From the IMG/VR virus record IMGVR_UViG_3300009431_000038, positions 1-42,857 of that record: a DNA stretch of 42,857 bases. One strand, 5' to 3'. This stretch comes from a virus. This document shows, one piece after another, positions 23,779 to 31,725 of the stretch (positions are counted from its first letter, which is position 1; each line of letters starts with the position of its first letter). The position numbers were made by a program, and so were the translations under genes. The notes under the pieces are model-generated. The model was not told the origin of the DNA and did not search any database. It saw only the letters and a program-made list of their open reading frames with translations.

Positions 23779-24054
23779 TCACTTCAACTTGTTTACTTCC
23801 TCCATGTGCTTACCATATTCTTTGAGGAATCCAACATCAAGTTTCTCGATATCTTCTTCACTAGCCTCCGGGAATGATTTCTTTAATGAAGACATCATTA
23901 AATCATACATCGCTTTAGCCTTCACTTCCTCATTCTTACTATCTAACTTAACGGCTAAAGGTAATTCCTTAACAGTTAATGGGTATATCATTATCTTCCC
24001 ACCGTTAATCATTACTTCCTTGGGCTTATTCATAAACTTCTCTATATTACTCAC
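23779..24054 (-). CDS. Putative tail assembly chaperone
   Basis: A 91-residue protein. The pattern VMINGGKIMIYPLTVKELPLAVKL near the N-terminus followed by acidic helices (KSFPEASEEDIEKLDVGFLKEY) is common in the chaperone that wraps the tape measure before tube growth. Its order (tube, small protein, chaperone, second chaperone, tape measure) is canonical. It overlaps its upstream neighbour by 4 nt. Confidence 0.6.
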   Translation of the reverse strand: MSNIEKFMNKPKEVMINGGKIMIYPLTVKELPLAVKLDSKNEEVKAKAMYDLMMSSLKKSFPEASEEDIEKLDVGFLKEYGKHMEEVNKLK

Positions 24055-24335
24055 AATTTTCCACCTCCAAAAGTTTTAACCATTTCAACAGACTCTTCTA
24101 CTTCAGCCTGCTCTAATGACGCAAGACGCTTCTCTAACTCATCCAAGCGCTTGACCAATGAATTAAACAATTCATTATTCTCAGCGATATCCAATAATAG
24201 AGTGAGGGCAATACTCATCCTGTTACCAGCACGATCCCTAGTCCACTCCCTGAAACGCTTACCTAAATCTGGGGAGACGTCGACTATATGAATATAGCCA
24301 TGTTCATTCTCTGTTAACCCTTTAATTCCCTTCAA
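24051..24335 (-). CDS. Hypothetical coiled-coil protein in the tail module
   Basis: A 94-residue protein. The first half has strands and a helix (GYIHIVDVSPDLGKRFREW). The second is a clear coiled coil (ELFNSLVKRLDELEKRLASLEQAEVEE). It lies between tube and chaperone and is coupled to the latter. The role is unknown; a regulator of tail assembly or a DNA-contact protein are both possible. Confidence 0.5.
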   Translation of the reverse strand: MKGIKGLTENEHGYIHIVDVSPDLGKRFREWTRDRAGNRMSIALTLLLDIAENNELFNSLVKRLDELEKRLASLEQAEVEESVEMVKTFGGGKL

Positions 24336-24346
24336 CTTTGATTCAC

Positions 24347-24874
24347 CTAAGGTAATGGATTTGTCACTCTATCGGATGTGTATTCTGATTTAAACTTTGC
24401 TGGAACACACTTGAAACTTATAGTTTCTTCAATATGAGCATCAACGCCTTGACTTATTTCATGAGCTGTGCTATCAGCATCTTGTAATGTGATTCTTATA
24501 TGAGCACCACTAACATCAAGTCTGTCAACCCATTCGTAGACAGTGTCAACAGGGTTCCTTAATTGATCGCCTATAAAGGCAAAAGGCTCTGCTGAATAAC
24601 TTCCGCCGCCAATTAATTGATCCATTGCTGCATCCTTCTTGACCATCGTGACACTGATCTCATACATTTCTTGTCCTTTACGATATTTATAGAAGTTAGC
24701 TCCGCTACCGAAAGCCCTTACTCCATCAACGTCCCTGCCGCCACCAGTTAACCTAATATCAGTTACTTGGGCAGTGAAACCGCTACCATGCATCCCAGTA
24801 AAGTTATAATCCTCTGTATCCGCTCCACTAATCCATATTGTCCCTTCATCAGCTGACCATATATTCTTTACCAT
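24347..24874 (-). CDS. Putative tail tube protein
   Basis: A 175-residue beta-rich protein. Strand patterns (GTIWISGADTEDYNFTG, AQVTDIRLTGGGRDVDGVRAFG, YEISVTMVKKD) and a single helix fit the tube fold of siphovirus tails. Length and position, before the chaperones and tape measure and after the neck genes, are as expected. The GGAGGATAATG start region is strong, consistent with an abundant product. Confidence 0.6.
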   Translation of the reverse strand: MVKNIWSADEGTIWISGADTEDYNFTGMHGSGFTAQVTDIRLTGGGRDVDGVRAFGSGANFYKYRKGQEMYEISVTMVKKDAAMDQLIGGGSYSAEPFAFIGDQLRNPVDTVYEWVDRLDVSGAHIRITLQDADSTAHEISQGVDAHIEETISFKCVPAKFKSEYTSDRVTNPLP

Positions 24875-24926
24875 TCATTATCCTCCTTACACTTTTTATC
24901 TAATCTTAACATAACCAAATCACATA

Positions 24927-25337
24927 TTATCTCCAATCTTCATTAATGACTACTTCTACTTCCTGATCAAATCTTTTTCCTGCTTCGTCTGCTAACCATT
25001 CCACCATCTCGTTAAAGAATCCTCCTCTTCCTCCATGTCTTTCTGTGTGGATTCTATAACCAGCGATTCCTCCAGGTGGTAATTCATTAATGAAAACATT
25101 ATAAGCAAAACCTCTTGGCGCGTCACTTATCACTTCGCCATGTCCTCTACTAACTCTTTTGCTTTTTATTTTACGGAATAATCTTCCTGTAGCGTACGGA
25201 GCCAAACTCCTGACTTTAAGGAAGCCAAGCACTGTTAAATTATCCACGGTTATATCAGCTACTTTAAATAAGTCATCACTTATTTTACCCATTGCTTGTT
25301 TAGCCTCTACTAATCCGTGCGCGATGATGTCAGGCAT
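24927..25337 (-). CDS. Putative neck or tail completion protein (gp10-like)
   Basis: About 136 residues. A helical N-terminal half and the segment RSLAPYATGRLFRKIKSKRVSRGHGEV match HK97 gp10-like neck proteins, which often carry a conserved P-x-x-TGxLRxSI-like turn. The frame runs upstream to TTG 25349; ATG 25337 is preferred because a coding overlap occurs there. It is located between head-tail connector genes and the tail tube. Confidence 0.6.
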   Translation of the reverse strand: MPDIIAHGLVEAKQAMGKISDDLFKVADITVDNLTVLGFLKVRSLAPYATGRLFRKIKSKRVSRGHGEVISDAPRGFAYNVFINELPPGGIAGYRIHTERHGGRGGFFNEMVEWLADEAGKRFDQEVEVVINEDWR

Positions 25338-25779
25338 ATCGATAATCAAACCTCACTCTAAAGTTTTTTGTATGAATCTTGTCCTTACCAATCACTGACG
25401 TGACAGTTGGTGAAGACACTAATCTACGATTCATTAATCCAAGAGCATCTGTGCCACTCTTTAATTCATAAGCATTCATTGTTTGATAAAGGTGATTGCT
25501 TACGCTTCCAATGTCTGCCATTTTTTTAGCGTAGGCGGTGATGATGTACTCTACAGTACCATCTTTTAATCCATTGCCGAAAGTAATGTTTGATTCTGAC
25601 AGGTCAGGTAGTGAAATAGTCATTAGTGGGAAGCCAGCAAAACCTCTGCGCCCTACATCAGGAAAGGTTGAGTATACTCCGTTAACTGTTGTTCCACTCA
25701 TAGCAGTATTTATTTCATTTCTCAATCTAAGAAATCCATCTGTAAATACGCTTCCACTATTTAGATAACCTGTTGCCAT
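25330..25779 (-). CDS. Putative tail terminator or neck protein
   Basis: A 149-residue protein. It includes GFAGFPLMTISLPDLSES and VEYIITAYAKKMADIGSVSNHLYQ, consistent with the mixed alpha/beta fold of siphovirus tail terminators that join tail to neck. It sits in the usual gene order, but no signature motif is present. Its ATG lies inside a small hairpin, GTTGC-CAT-GCAAC on the + strand. Confidence 0.5.
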   Translation of the reverse strand: MATGYLNSGSVFTDGFLRLRNEINTAMSGTTVNGVYSTFPDVGRRGFAGFPLMTISLPDLSESNITFGNGLKDGTVEYIITAYAKKMADIGSVSNHLYQTMNAYELKSGTDALGLMNRRLVSSPTVTSVIGKDKIHTKNFRVRFDYRYA

Positions 25780-25879
25780 GCAACTATTTTACTCCCTTAA
25801 GCCATGCTTAACATAATATGAGGGTGGCAGTGATGCCTACTCCTCAAGTAATATAATGGTATCCTAGGATTATTAAGGT
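25780..25879 (-). promoter_or_regulatory. Leader with inverted repeats before a neck gene
   Basis: This 100-nt gap has no gene. Read on the - strand it contains a TATA-like CATTATATTA near 25850. TTAAGC-CAT-GCTTAA (25797-25811) and GTTGC-CAT-GCAAC just before 25779 are short inverted repeats. Such gaps are rare in this tightly packed operon, so a secondary promoter or a translational control element is plausible. Confidence 0.35.
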
Positions 25880-26272
25880 TTATGTTTCAGTAAGCTTGTT
25901 TAATATTAATCGGGTGTATATTTCTTCTCCCTCAACCCTGAAGCGATCAATAGTCACGATCTCATAATTCTCATAAGCAGTCTCCACTTTCCAGCCTGTA
26001 CCAAGATCAACACTATTAATTGTTAAACCACTCTTAATATAACCCTTCATTGTTCCCCCAACTCGCTCTCCCATCTCTTCCTTCAATAAATCCTCTTCAG
26101 TGATTGGTTGAACAAAAACTAAGCCACTAGTCCCACTAACATAAGGATTAGCTGCTAAATCACCATATTCATTAGCTGCACTATTTTGAGGTAACATGAA
26201 GAAAACTCCACTTTCACCATAGCTATTAATTACCTCATTATAACTATCCCTTAATTCAGTTGCGAAACTCAT
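25880..26272 (-). CDS. Putative head-tail joining (stopper-like) protein
   Basis: A 130-residue protein. The end (WKVETAYENYEIVTIDRFRVEGEEIYTRLIL) is a beta-rich domain typical of the stopper and head-closure family. The N-terminus is a helix (ATELRDSYNEVINSYG). Its location just downstream of the adaptor agrees. No catalytic motif is present. Confidence 0.5.
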   Translation of the reverse strand: MSFATELRDSYNEVINSYGESGVFFMLPQNSAANEYGDLAANPYVSGTSGLVFVQPITEEDLLKEEMGERVGGTMKGYIKSGLTINSVDLGTGWKVETAYENYEIVTIDRFRVEGEEIYTRLILNKLTET

Positions 26273-26280
26273 CTATTAAT

Positions 26281-26658
26281 TCACTCCGTTTGGTAAAAAG
26301 GAGCGCTGCGGCCAAGAGTATTAAGATTCAATTTAATATTCTGGTTTATAAAATCCATACGCTGGACGTTAGCACTACTCTTCTGACCTTTATTTATCTT
26401 GAAGTCACCAAGGCTTGTGCTAAAATCAACTCCTACTCCTTCCATTGCTCCTAATGTGTAAAATTTACCAAGCTCCCAGAGGATTAACTGATATTGTTGC
26501 GCAACATCATCGTTGTTTATTGTATCGCTAGTCCAGTTCTGAACAAGTATTTTACCAGTCTCAATGTATTGCTGAATACTCCCAGTAGAGATGCTACTAG
26601 GGATATCCAGTATTGCTTGCTCAACCCATGTGGCTATGCTCCCAACTGAGATTGCAAT
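26281..26658 (-). CDS. Head-tail adaptor-like protein with probable ATT start
   Basis: A 125-residue frame with no ATG, GTG or TTG before its conserved part. It reads (M)AISVGSIATWVEQAI, and continues with helices and ILVQNWTSDTINND, then GVDFSTSLGDFKINKG and a final NLNTLGRSAPFYQTE. The mix of a helical adaptor core and this C-terminal extension fits the gp6-type connector that rings the portal. GAGGTGA (26665-26671) lies 6 nt before ATT 26658, and an in-frame stop sits just upstream. The HNH gene overlaps its first 25 nt, so insertion of that element may have removed the original start. Confidence 0.6.
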   Translation of the reverse strand: MAISVGSIATWVEQAILDIPSSISTGSIQQYIETGKILVQNWTSDTINNDDVAQQYQLILWELGKFYTLGAMEGVGVDFSTSLGDFKINKGQKSSANVQRMDFINQNIKLNLNTLGRSAPFYQTE

Positions 26659-27095
26659 AAATCTTCACCTCTTCTTTGTTCATAATGTAATCTAGCGTGT
26701 AATCTTCTTCCCATTACTACTAAATTAATATCTTCGTTGTTTTTAATGTTTCCATCTATATGATGTATCACAAAATCTGGAGTTAAAATAACTTTCCATT
26801 TATTTTTAACAATTTTTCTCGCAATTTTTCCATATTTAATTCTTTCATTCCTTGTCCATTTATTATTTCCTTTCTTAAAACTTCCACTATTTGGCTTCAT
26901 AATTCCTTTAATCCCTTTATTCCATGGTGCAATCCCTTTCTGAGAATTACTCATTTTTCTCAATGTTTCTTCAGAATAAATCCCTTTTTCCCCTTTATTC
27001 CAAGGATTCCTTCCAAATTTCTTTTTTCTCATTAATTCTATCCATTCCTCTGGAACTTTATGTCCTTTCACAAATTTGCCTTTTTCATCTCTCAT
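26634..27095 (-). CDS. HNH homing endonuclease with NUMOD-type repeats
   Basis: A 153-residue protein. The N-terminal part has three NUMOD3-like segments (FGRNPWNKGEKG, GIAPWNKGIKG and SGSFKKGNNKW), which contact DNA in homing nucleases. The HNH core is FVIHHIDGNIKNNEDINLVVM followed by HARLHYEQ. Its stop codon lies within the start of the adaptor gene. It is a mobile gene inside the structural operon, unrelated to the head-tail functions around it. Confidence 0.8.
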   Translation of the reverse strand: MRDEKGKFVKGHKVPEEWIELMRKKKFGRNPWNKGEKGIYSEETLRKMSNSQKGIAPWNKGIKGIMKPNSGSFKKGNNKWTRNERIKYGKIARKIVKNKWKVILTPDFVIHHIDGNIKNNEDINLVVMGRRLHARLHYEQRRGEDLLQSQLGA

Positions 27096-27096
27096 T

Positions 27097-27279
27097 TTAT
27101 TTTTCGTCCTTCGGTAAGGTATTTAATTTATCTTCCAAAAACTTCAAGACTCCTTCAGTCCTGATGATATTGGTGTTAACTTGACTCATTTCTGTTTGTA
27201 ATTGATTAGCTCGCTGTATCTGTAATTTTCTAGCTTCCTTCAAGCTTTGTATTTCATTCAAGATTTCATCTTTATCCAT
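27097..27279 (-). CDS. Small coiled-coil protein
   Basis: A 60-residue fully helical protein (NEIQSLKEARKLQIQRANQLQTEMSQV) with heptad-like spacing, ending FLEDKLNTLPKDEK. GAGGAGG lies about 15 nt before the ATG. It follows a fibre-like block and precedes the HNH gene. A trimerising peptide for the surface proteins upstream is possible but not shown. Confidence 0.5.
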   Translation of the reverse strand: MDKDEILNEIQSLKEARKLQIQRANQLQTEMSQVNTNIIRTEGVLKFLEDKLNTLPKDEK

Positions 27280-27314
27280 ATAATATTATTGTCCTCCTCT
27301 CTTTAAATTATTTC

Positions 27315-27500
27315 TTATTCGCCTTCAAATACTACTTCTTCAACACTTAAGATCCTTTTATCCTTCCCTTCTGGCGGATCCCCTGGTGTTTCACTAAAAT
27401 CATAATCAATTACTTTATTCTCCGCATCAGTTTCATTCTCAGCATCTACTTCTATATGAATGTAGGCATCATAACCAACTTCTATCTTAAAAAGCGTCAT
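27315..27500 (-). CDS. Small beta-rich protein, paralogue of its neighbour
   Basis: A 61-residue acidic protein. Its order (MTLFKIEVGYD, IHIEVDAENETDAENKVIDYDFSETP, ILSVEEV) matches the adjacent 27497 product. The pair is a tandem duplication with strong divergence. It contains no known motif. The location in the capsid-to-neck surface block suggests a virion component. Confidence 0.5.
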   Translation of the reverse strand: MTLFKIEVGYDAYIHIEVDAENETDAENKVIDYDFSETPGDPPEGKDKRILSVEEVVFEGE

Positions 27501-27670
27501 TTTGGGGTTATCTCCTCTATTGTTAATTCTTTACCCATTGGTCTTGAAGCAGGCGTCTGAGAGTAATCATATTCGTATTTAGCTATCACCATTGCTAATC
27601 CTTTATTAGCTGCTTGTACTTTAATCTTAACTGTTCCTTCGTATTTTATTTTAACGTCATATAATGTCAT
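27497..27670 (-). CDS. Small beta-rich protein, paralogue of its neighbour
   Basis: A 57-residue basic counterpart to the gene that follows (MTLYDVKIKYEG, VKIKVQAANKGLAMVIAKYEYDYSQTP, LTIEEIT). One paralogue is acidic and the other basic, so they may pair. Both start codons overlap the previous stop (ATGA), which supports translation. Confidence 0.55.
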   Translation of the reverse strand: MTLYDVKIKYEGTVKIKVQAANKGLAMVIAKYEYDYSQTPASRPMGKELTIEEITPK

Positions 27671-28254
27671 GGTAATTCTCCTTTTTTTGTGTCAGCAAAT
27701 TCCATATCCCTCCAAGCTATCCTATCAGGTTCGGGATTAGCATTAATGTAATCTCTATTTCTTATTTGGAATTTATTCTGAGTCATTGGGATTCTTCTTA
27801 CATCCCTACGATAATGATAAATATCAACATGAGAGCCAGTGAAAGTAACGTTATTATATGCCCAGATATCCATACTACCAACAGAAGCATCAACTAAATT
27901 CCATCGACAATTCTGAACGTCTTCGTATTCATTAACTGCTAAACCAAAATTAAATGGATTAAGACTTAATTGATAACGAAGCAGTGGATTATTTGCTCCA
28001 CTACCACCAATAACTCTAAACCAATCATTCTCATAAAGCATTTGTGGATTAAGATTCATTTTCCTAAAACTCCAAGTGGACTTAAAGTCTCCTTCAACAA
28101 TTAATTCTTTAGCCCTAAAACCCTCAATAAACTTTGCTGAAGCTGCTGCATCAGTAAATAATATTACTTGATTGAAAACTCCTTGATCAAAGCTTCCCCC
28201 ACTATAGGGACGGCTTAGTCTATACTGTGTTTGTAGAATAGGAACAAATCCCAT
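27667..28254 (-). CDS. Hypothetical virion-surface protein
   Basis: A 195-residue protein rich in Asn, Tyr and Phe. Segments such as FRVIGGSGANNPLLRYQLSLNPFNFGLAVNEY and NNVTFTGSHVDIYHYRRD look beta-rich. No catalytic motif. It is encoded in the block between capsid and neck genes, in line with a spike or decoration protein. Several neighbours share the SGAN or GSP turn motifs seen here. Confidence 0.45.
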   Translation of the reverse strand: MGFVPILQTQYRLSRPYSGGSFDQGVFNQVILFTDAAASAKFIEGFRAKELIVEGDFKSTWSFRKMNLNPQMLYENDWFRVIGGSGANNPLLRYQLSLNPFNFGLAVNEYEDVQNCRWNLVDASVGSMDIWAYNNVTFTGSHVDIYHYRRDVRRIPMTQNKFQIRNRDYINANPEPDRIAWRDMEFADTKKGELP

Positions 28255-28255
28255 A

Positions 28256-28528
28256 CTATCTAATCATCTCCTTCAACTTCTTAAATTCTTCTGCGTTCTC
28301 GCATGAATCACAGAAGAATCTTTTACAAAAATCAGGTTTAGTGTTATGAATTGTACACTTATTATCTTTTAAGTAAATACAAGTTGATGGAATAAACATA
28401 CAATTATTTATTACCTTGACTCCTCTCATCTCAAGCATCCTTATTGTTTCATCGTCTAATCCTTTTTCTTTACTTAACATAATCCATTTACAACACTCTC
28501 CACAAATATTACAAGTCATATTACCCAA
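28256..28528 (-). CDS. Cysteine-rich YkgJ-like metal-binding protein
   Basis: A 90-residue protein with CNICGECC at about 6-13, then C-x6-C, CTIH, CKRFFCDSC. The CxxCxxxC plus downstream cysteine pattern is that of the YkgJ family, which binds a zinc or iron-sulfur centre. Its biochemical role in general is little known. A cytoplasmic-type metal protein is unexpected in a virion-surface block. The start may be TTG 28528 (GGAGA site, 3 to 4 nt) or ATG 28519. Confidence 0.65.
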   Translation of the reverse strand: MGNMTCNICGECCKWIMLSKEKGLDDETIRMLEMRGVKVINNCMFIPSTCIYLKDNKCTIHNTKPDFCKRFFCDSCENAEEFKKLKEMIR

Positions 28529-29600
28529 ACGCTCTCCTTAATGATTGTGGCCATAAAATCAAAGTTCCCCCAGCAGGTTCAACTGATAGCTTAGCTCCAC
28601 TCCCTGAATTATAACTAAAGAATAATTCAAGTGAATGCTTAAATGTTTGAATTCCATCACCAAGCATGAAATGAAATGTGCCACTTGGGAAGGCATCATT
28701 CACGACTCTAAATCTTTTCTTGCAAAGTATTTCTGCTGTGTTAGTCTCTAAATCAAAATAAGCATCATTAATAGTAGTATAATCACCTTCAACATTAATT
28801 GGGCCATTAAAGTAATGCCTTGAACCAGCACCGAAAAGAAATCGTTGATTATCATTCTTATATTTAAATTCAATGGTGGGGAAAGTATGCCAATTAGCTG
28901 GAGTAATCAAAAAAGAACCATTAATACTGGGCATATAAAATTGGAAATACTTATTCTGGAATCCTGTCATATCATAAGGATAAATACAAGCTTCATAAGC
29001 AACCCATCGACCACTACCAACTACAGCTCCATTAACAGAAACTACTTCTCCATCATTATGCATCATTTGATTACCAGTCTTAATATCCATATAACCATCA
29101 CATTCAAATTCTCTAGCAATACCTGCTACCGTAAGAAGATTACCACTCATTGTGTAAGCCCCATCCATTCTAAAATGCTGAAAATTAGCAGTTGATGAAC
29201 CATCGGCTTTCATGAAAGCAGGAGAACCAGTAAAATTACACCGGCTAGCGTTACCTGTACCAGCCACCCCAGCAGCAAAAGTACCGCCAGAATACCACCA
29301 ATTACCCTTAAATTCAAGAACAGAACCTAAAGGGGCGCAATAACCAGCTTGCTCCCAGAAATCTCCATAGATAATGCCACCATCATTAATTAATAACATT
29401 TCAGTCATCCCACCACTCAAATTCATATTACGACATTCAATAGGGGTCATCGGCCAACATAAGACATAACCATTACCATCAAACCAGACATCATCACCAC
29501 TAGTCGGCACGCCAATCCCACCAGGACCGCCACTAGTAGCAGCCCAATTACTACCATTATGCCAGTCCATATCCCCTCCAACCCAATATCGCAAAGCCAA
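28521..29600 (-). CDS. Beta-helix-like adhesin or fibre protein
   Basis: A 359-residue protein. It opens MALRYWVGGDMDWHNGSNWA with SGGPGGIGVPTSGDDVWFDG, an N-terminal module widespread in surface-exposed proteins and phage spikes. The rest is repetitive beta strands (ECDGYMDIKTGNQMMHNDGEVVSV) as in beta-helices. TTG 29600 with AGGTGAT 4 nt upstream is the start. A host-surface binding or glycan-binding role is likely from the fold type and position. Confidence 0.55.
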   Translation of the reverse strand: MALRYWVGGDMDWHNGSNWAATSGGPGGIGVPTSGDDVWFDGNGYVLCWPMTPIECRNMNLSGGMTEMLLINDGGIIYGDFWEQAGYCAPLGSVLEFKGNWWYSGGTFAAGVAGTGNASRCNFTGSPAFMKADGSSTANFQHFRMDGAYTMSGNLLTVAGIAREFECDGYMDIKTGNQMMHNDGEVVSVNGAVVGSGRWVAYEACIYPYDMTGFQNKYFQFYMPSINGSFLITPANWHTFPTIEFKYKNDNQRFLFGAGSRHYFNGPINVEGDYTTINDAYFDLETNTAEILCKKRFRVVNDAFPSGTFHFMLGDGIQTFKHSLELFFSYNSGSGAKLSVEPAGGTLILWPQSLRRAFG

Positions 29601-29609
29601 TTAAATCAC

Positions 29610-30200
29610 CTATTGTTTCTTAACCATTAAATCCATCTTAAGACTTAACGTTACTCCTGAACCAAAAATAACCCTGGTATAAGCATTATTTCCAGCTTCA
29701 TTATTAAATAAAGCGAAGCCATTAAATTCAGACACCCTAGCAACTCCCGTCCCGATAGGATAGACTCCGCTAATATTATCCTCCATCGTTGTGGTTGGTG
29801 AGCCAGCAACACTTATTCTGCCAAATTCATTAGGATCAGGGCTACCAAGAACAACAATTAAATCATTAGGGCTTAATTCATTAGGGTTATTAGTAACTAG
29901 ATTAGTATCACTTCCTGTGGTACCTGAAGCAAGTTCTGTGTAAGTAAGTAATCCGTCTGTTCTGATGAAAGCATCTTCTCCAAACATTCTATTACGACTA
30001 TAGAAAGAATAAGTGGCCCACATATCAAAAGAACCTGTGCCAGGATCCTCATCAATATATAATCTGCCTCTAACCAACTCACGGAACTCTCGTTCCATGG
30101 TTATTGTAACATCTTCACCACTACTTGCTGCAAAGTCAAAATCATAATTTAATTCTTCAACCGTATCATAAGGTTTACGATTGTAACTAATACCAGCCAT
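29610..30200 (-). CDS. Hypothetical virion-surface protein
   Basis: A 196-residue beta-rich protein with acidic N-terminal half (EELNYDFDFAASSGEDVTITM) and a charged strand pair (REFRELVRGRLYIDED). GSPDPNEFGRISVAGSPTT repeats a GSP turn. It may form part of the surface fibres with the repeat protein upstream, whose stop overlaps its start. No family was recognised. Confidence 0.45.
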   Translation of the reverse strand: MAGISYNRKPYDTVEELNYDFDFAASSGEDVTITMEREFRELVRGRLYIDEDPGTGSFDMWATYSFYSRNRMFGEDAFIRTDGLLTYTELASGTTGSDTNLVTNNPNELSPNDLIVVLGSPDPNEFGRISVAGSPTTTMEDNISGVYPIGTGVARVSEFNGFALFNNEAGNNAYTRVIFGSGVTLSLKMDLMVKKQ

Positions 30201-31081
30201 TACCTACCTCCCCAGATCCAAATACTGCCAACAGAATCAATATATAATGTGTTAACACTACCAACCTTAAAGTCAGCGCTTAAAGTATCTCCTGCTGAAA
30301 CTATGAATGAATCACTATCAGCTGTAGAGTCAAAGGCTACATAACAACTAACTTGTGGCTTGATGATTAATGTTTTAACAACGCTTGAGAATACATGATC
30401 TGTCGCTGTTGGACTCCCGATAATATCAGTAATTTGTTCATTAGCATCATAGAAAGCTCTCTCGCCACTAACTGGTAAAGGATTAGTGGTAACTGCCATA
30501 GAACCAAGGACTATCCAAGGGTCAGTGGCTTGAAAAACACTTCCAGGATAATGGGTAGGGAAGTTAGTTACTTGTTGGCTTCCAAGCACTATCCAAGGAT
30601 CTGTCCCCTGCCACACCTCGCTACCAGCATAAAGATTAGTCTCGACCTCAAAGACCCCAGAAGGAGTAACACTTAAAGTATCTGTAGGATCAAAAATTAC
30701 TCCAAGGTTTCCACTAACTGGTACAGGATCATTAGTGATTACTACGCTACCAGGGTAAGCTGTAGGAAAATTAGTAACCCTTTGGCTTCCTAATACAATC
30801 CAGGGATCAGTTCCTTGCCATACTTCACTACCTGCATACAAGTTTGTCTCTACTTCAAAAACTCCTGAAGGGGTAACTGATAAAGTATCTGTTGGGTCAA
30901 AAATGACTCCTAAATTACCACTAACTGGCAATGCAGCTCCACTAGCGGTTACAGTAGTGTAAAAAATACCGCTAGGTGTCACGCTAATGTAATCAGCAAC
31001 CGTTACTTCAACTGCTATTGAGCCAGTCACTAATGCTTCTCCGCTGGGGGTAATCTTCAATAAATGCTGTTCAGCACCCAT
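30200..31081 (-). CDS. Repeat protein, probable virion fibre
   Basis: A 293-residue protein made mostly of beta repeats. Two 49-residue units from PVSGNLGVIFDPTDTLSV to WIVLGSQ are identical. Shorter partial copies occur near both ends (DYISVTPSGIF; WIVLGSMAV). The alternating TPSG and FPTxYPGS turns suggest a stacked beta-solenoid or trimeric shaft. The last 60 residues form a different, likely globular end (DSFIVSAGDTLSADFKVGSV). A shaft-plus-tip fibre on the capsid or neck is inferred. Confidence 0.5.
   Translation of the reverse strand: MGAEQHLLKITPSGEALVTGSIAVEVTVADYISVTPSGIFYTTVTASGAALPVSGNLGVIFDPTDTLSVTPSGVFEVETNLYAGSEVWQGTDPWIVLGSQRVTNFPTAYPGSVVITNDPVPVSGNLGVIFDPTDTLSVTPSGVFEVETNLYAGSEVWQGTDPWIVLGSQQVTNFPTHYPGSVFQATDPWIVLGSMAVTTNPLPVSGERAFYDANEQITDIIGSPTATDHVFSSVVKTLIIKPQVSCYVAFDSTADSDSFIVSAGDTLSADFKVGSVNTLYIDSVGSIWIWGGR
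30575..30928 (-). repeat. Two protein-identical coding repeats with diverged DNA
   Basis: The repeats occupy 30782-30928 and 30575-30721, each 147 nt (49 codons). The encoded residues are identical, while by my hand alignment about 30 nucleotide positions differ, including a serine encoded AGT in one copy and TCA in the other. The two copies are separated by 60 nt of less similar sequence. Confidence 0.75.
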
Positions 31082-31092
31082 TATCTGCTCTG

Positions 31093-31461
31093 CTATGTTA
31101 AATCACCTCTAGTGTCTTCTTGGCCATCATATCTTACTAAAAAAATTATTTCGCTATTAGGGCTTCCACTCACTTCGAAAACAATATTATCATATAATGG
31201 GAATCTGGCTGCGTCTATTAATGCTGTTCCTCGTCCATCACACGTTTGTACTCTAGGGAAGTATATTTCACTAACCATCTGTTGAGTTCGTTCAAGTAAC
31301 GTTAATGATGGTTCTTGAGTTGTTACTCTAAAATCTACTGAAACGTTTTCAGGAACGTCAATATAGATTGATTCAAGATAACCAATGATTTCCTCTTCCA
31401 CTTCAGTTCCTATTCCTTTATCGTCGAGTATTATATTAATTTCTTTTTCTTTAAGAACCAT
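31093..31461 (-). CDS. Hypothetical protein
   Basis: A 122-residue protein. Its opening VLKEKEINIILDDKGIGTEVEEE and central segment SVDFRVTTQEPSLTLLERTQQMV are mixed alpha/beta, with RYDGQEDTRGDL at the end. This resembles no enzyme I know. It may be an accessory structural protein. It is directly adjacent to the 87-residue gene (no gap), so the two are co-expressed. Confidence 0.45.
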   Translation of the reverse strand: MVLKEKEINIILDDKGIGTEVEEEIIGYLESIYIDVPENVSVDFRVTTQEPSLTLLERTQQMVSEIYFPRVQTCDGRGTALIDAARFPLYDNIVFEVSGSPNSEIIFLVRYDGQEDTRGDLT

Positions 31462-31725
31462 TTAAGTCACCACAGCACTATTATCTATCTTTTCCAACGA
31501 ACCATCCATTTGCTTAACTGTTTTCTTAATAATCTCACAAGGCTTAATAACTTCATCATCATGATAACATTTAATATATTCAAAACTACTTCGCTCAGGA
31601 CCACGCCCTACAGTGTCATCATTTATATTTACTGTTTTAGCTTCTAATTCAGTTATTGCATCAAAAACTGCAGAAGCATCTGATTTATTATCAAAAAACA
31701 GATTAACTTTAACTTGATATTTCAT
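31462..31725 (-). CDS. Hypothetical protein
   Basis: An 87-residue protein that begins like a ferredoxin-type alpha/beta fold (YQVKVNLFFDNKSDASAVFDAITELEAKTVNIND). It then has RSSFEYIKCYHDDE and a charged helix. The strand-helix-strand order suits a small protein-binding or RNA-binding domain. Its function is unknown. The start overlaps the LamG gene stop by 1 nt. Confidence 0.45.
   Translation of the reverse strand: MKYQVKVNLFFDNKSDASAVFDAITELEAKTVNINDDTVGRGPERSSFEYIKCYHDDEVIKPCEIIKKTVKQMDGSLEKIDNSAVVT

Noticed and set aside
23770-23790. Lambda-type -1 frameshift between the two tail chaperones
   Set aside because: The first frame stops and a separate ATG follows 1 nt later; no slippery sequence is evident there.
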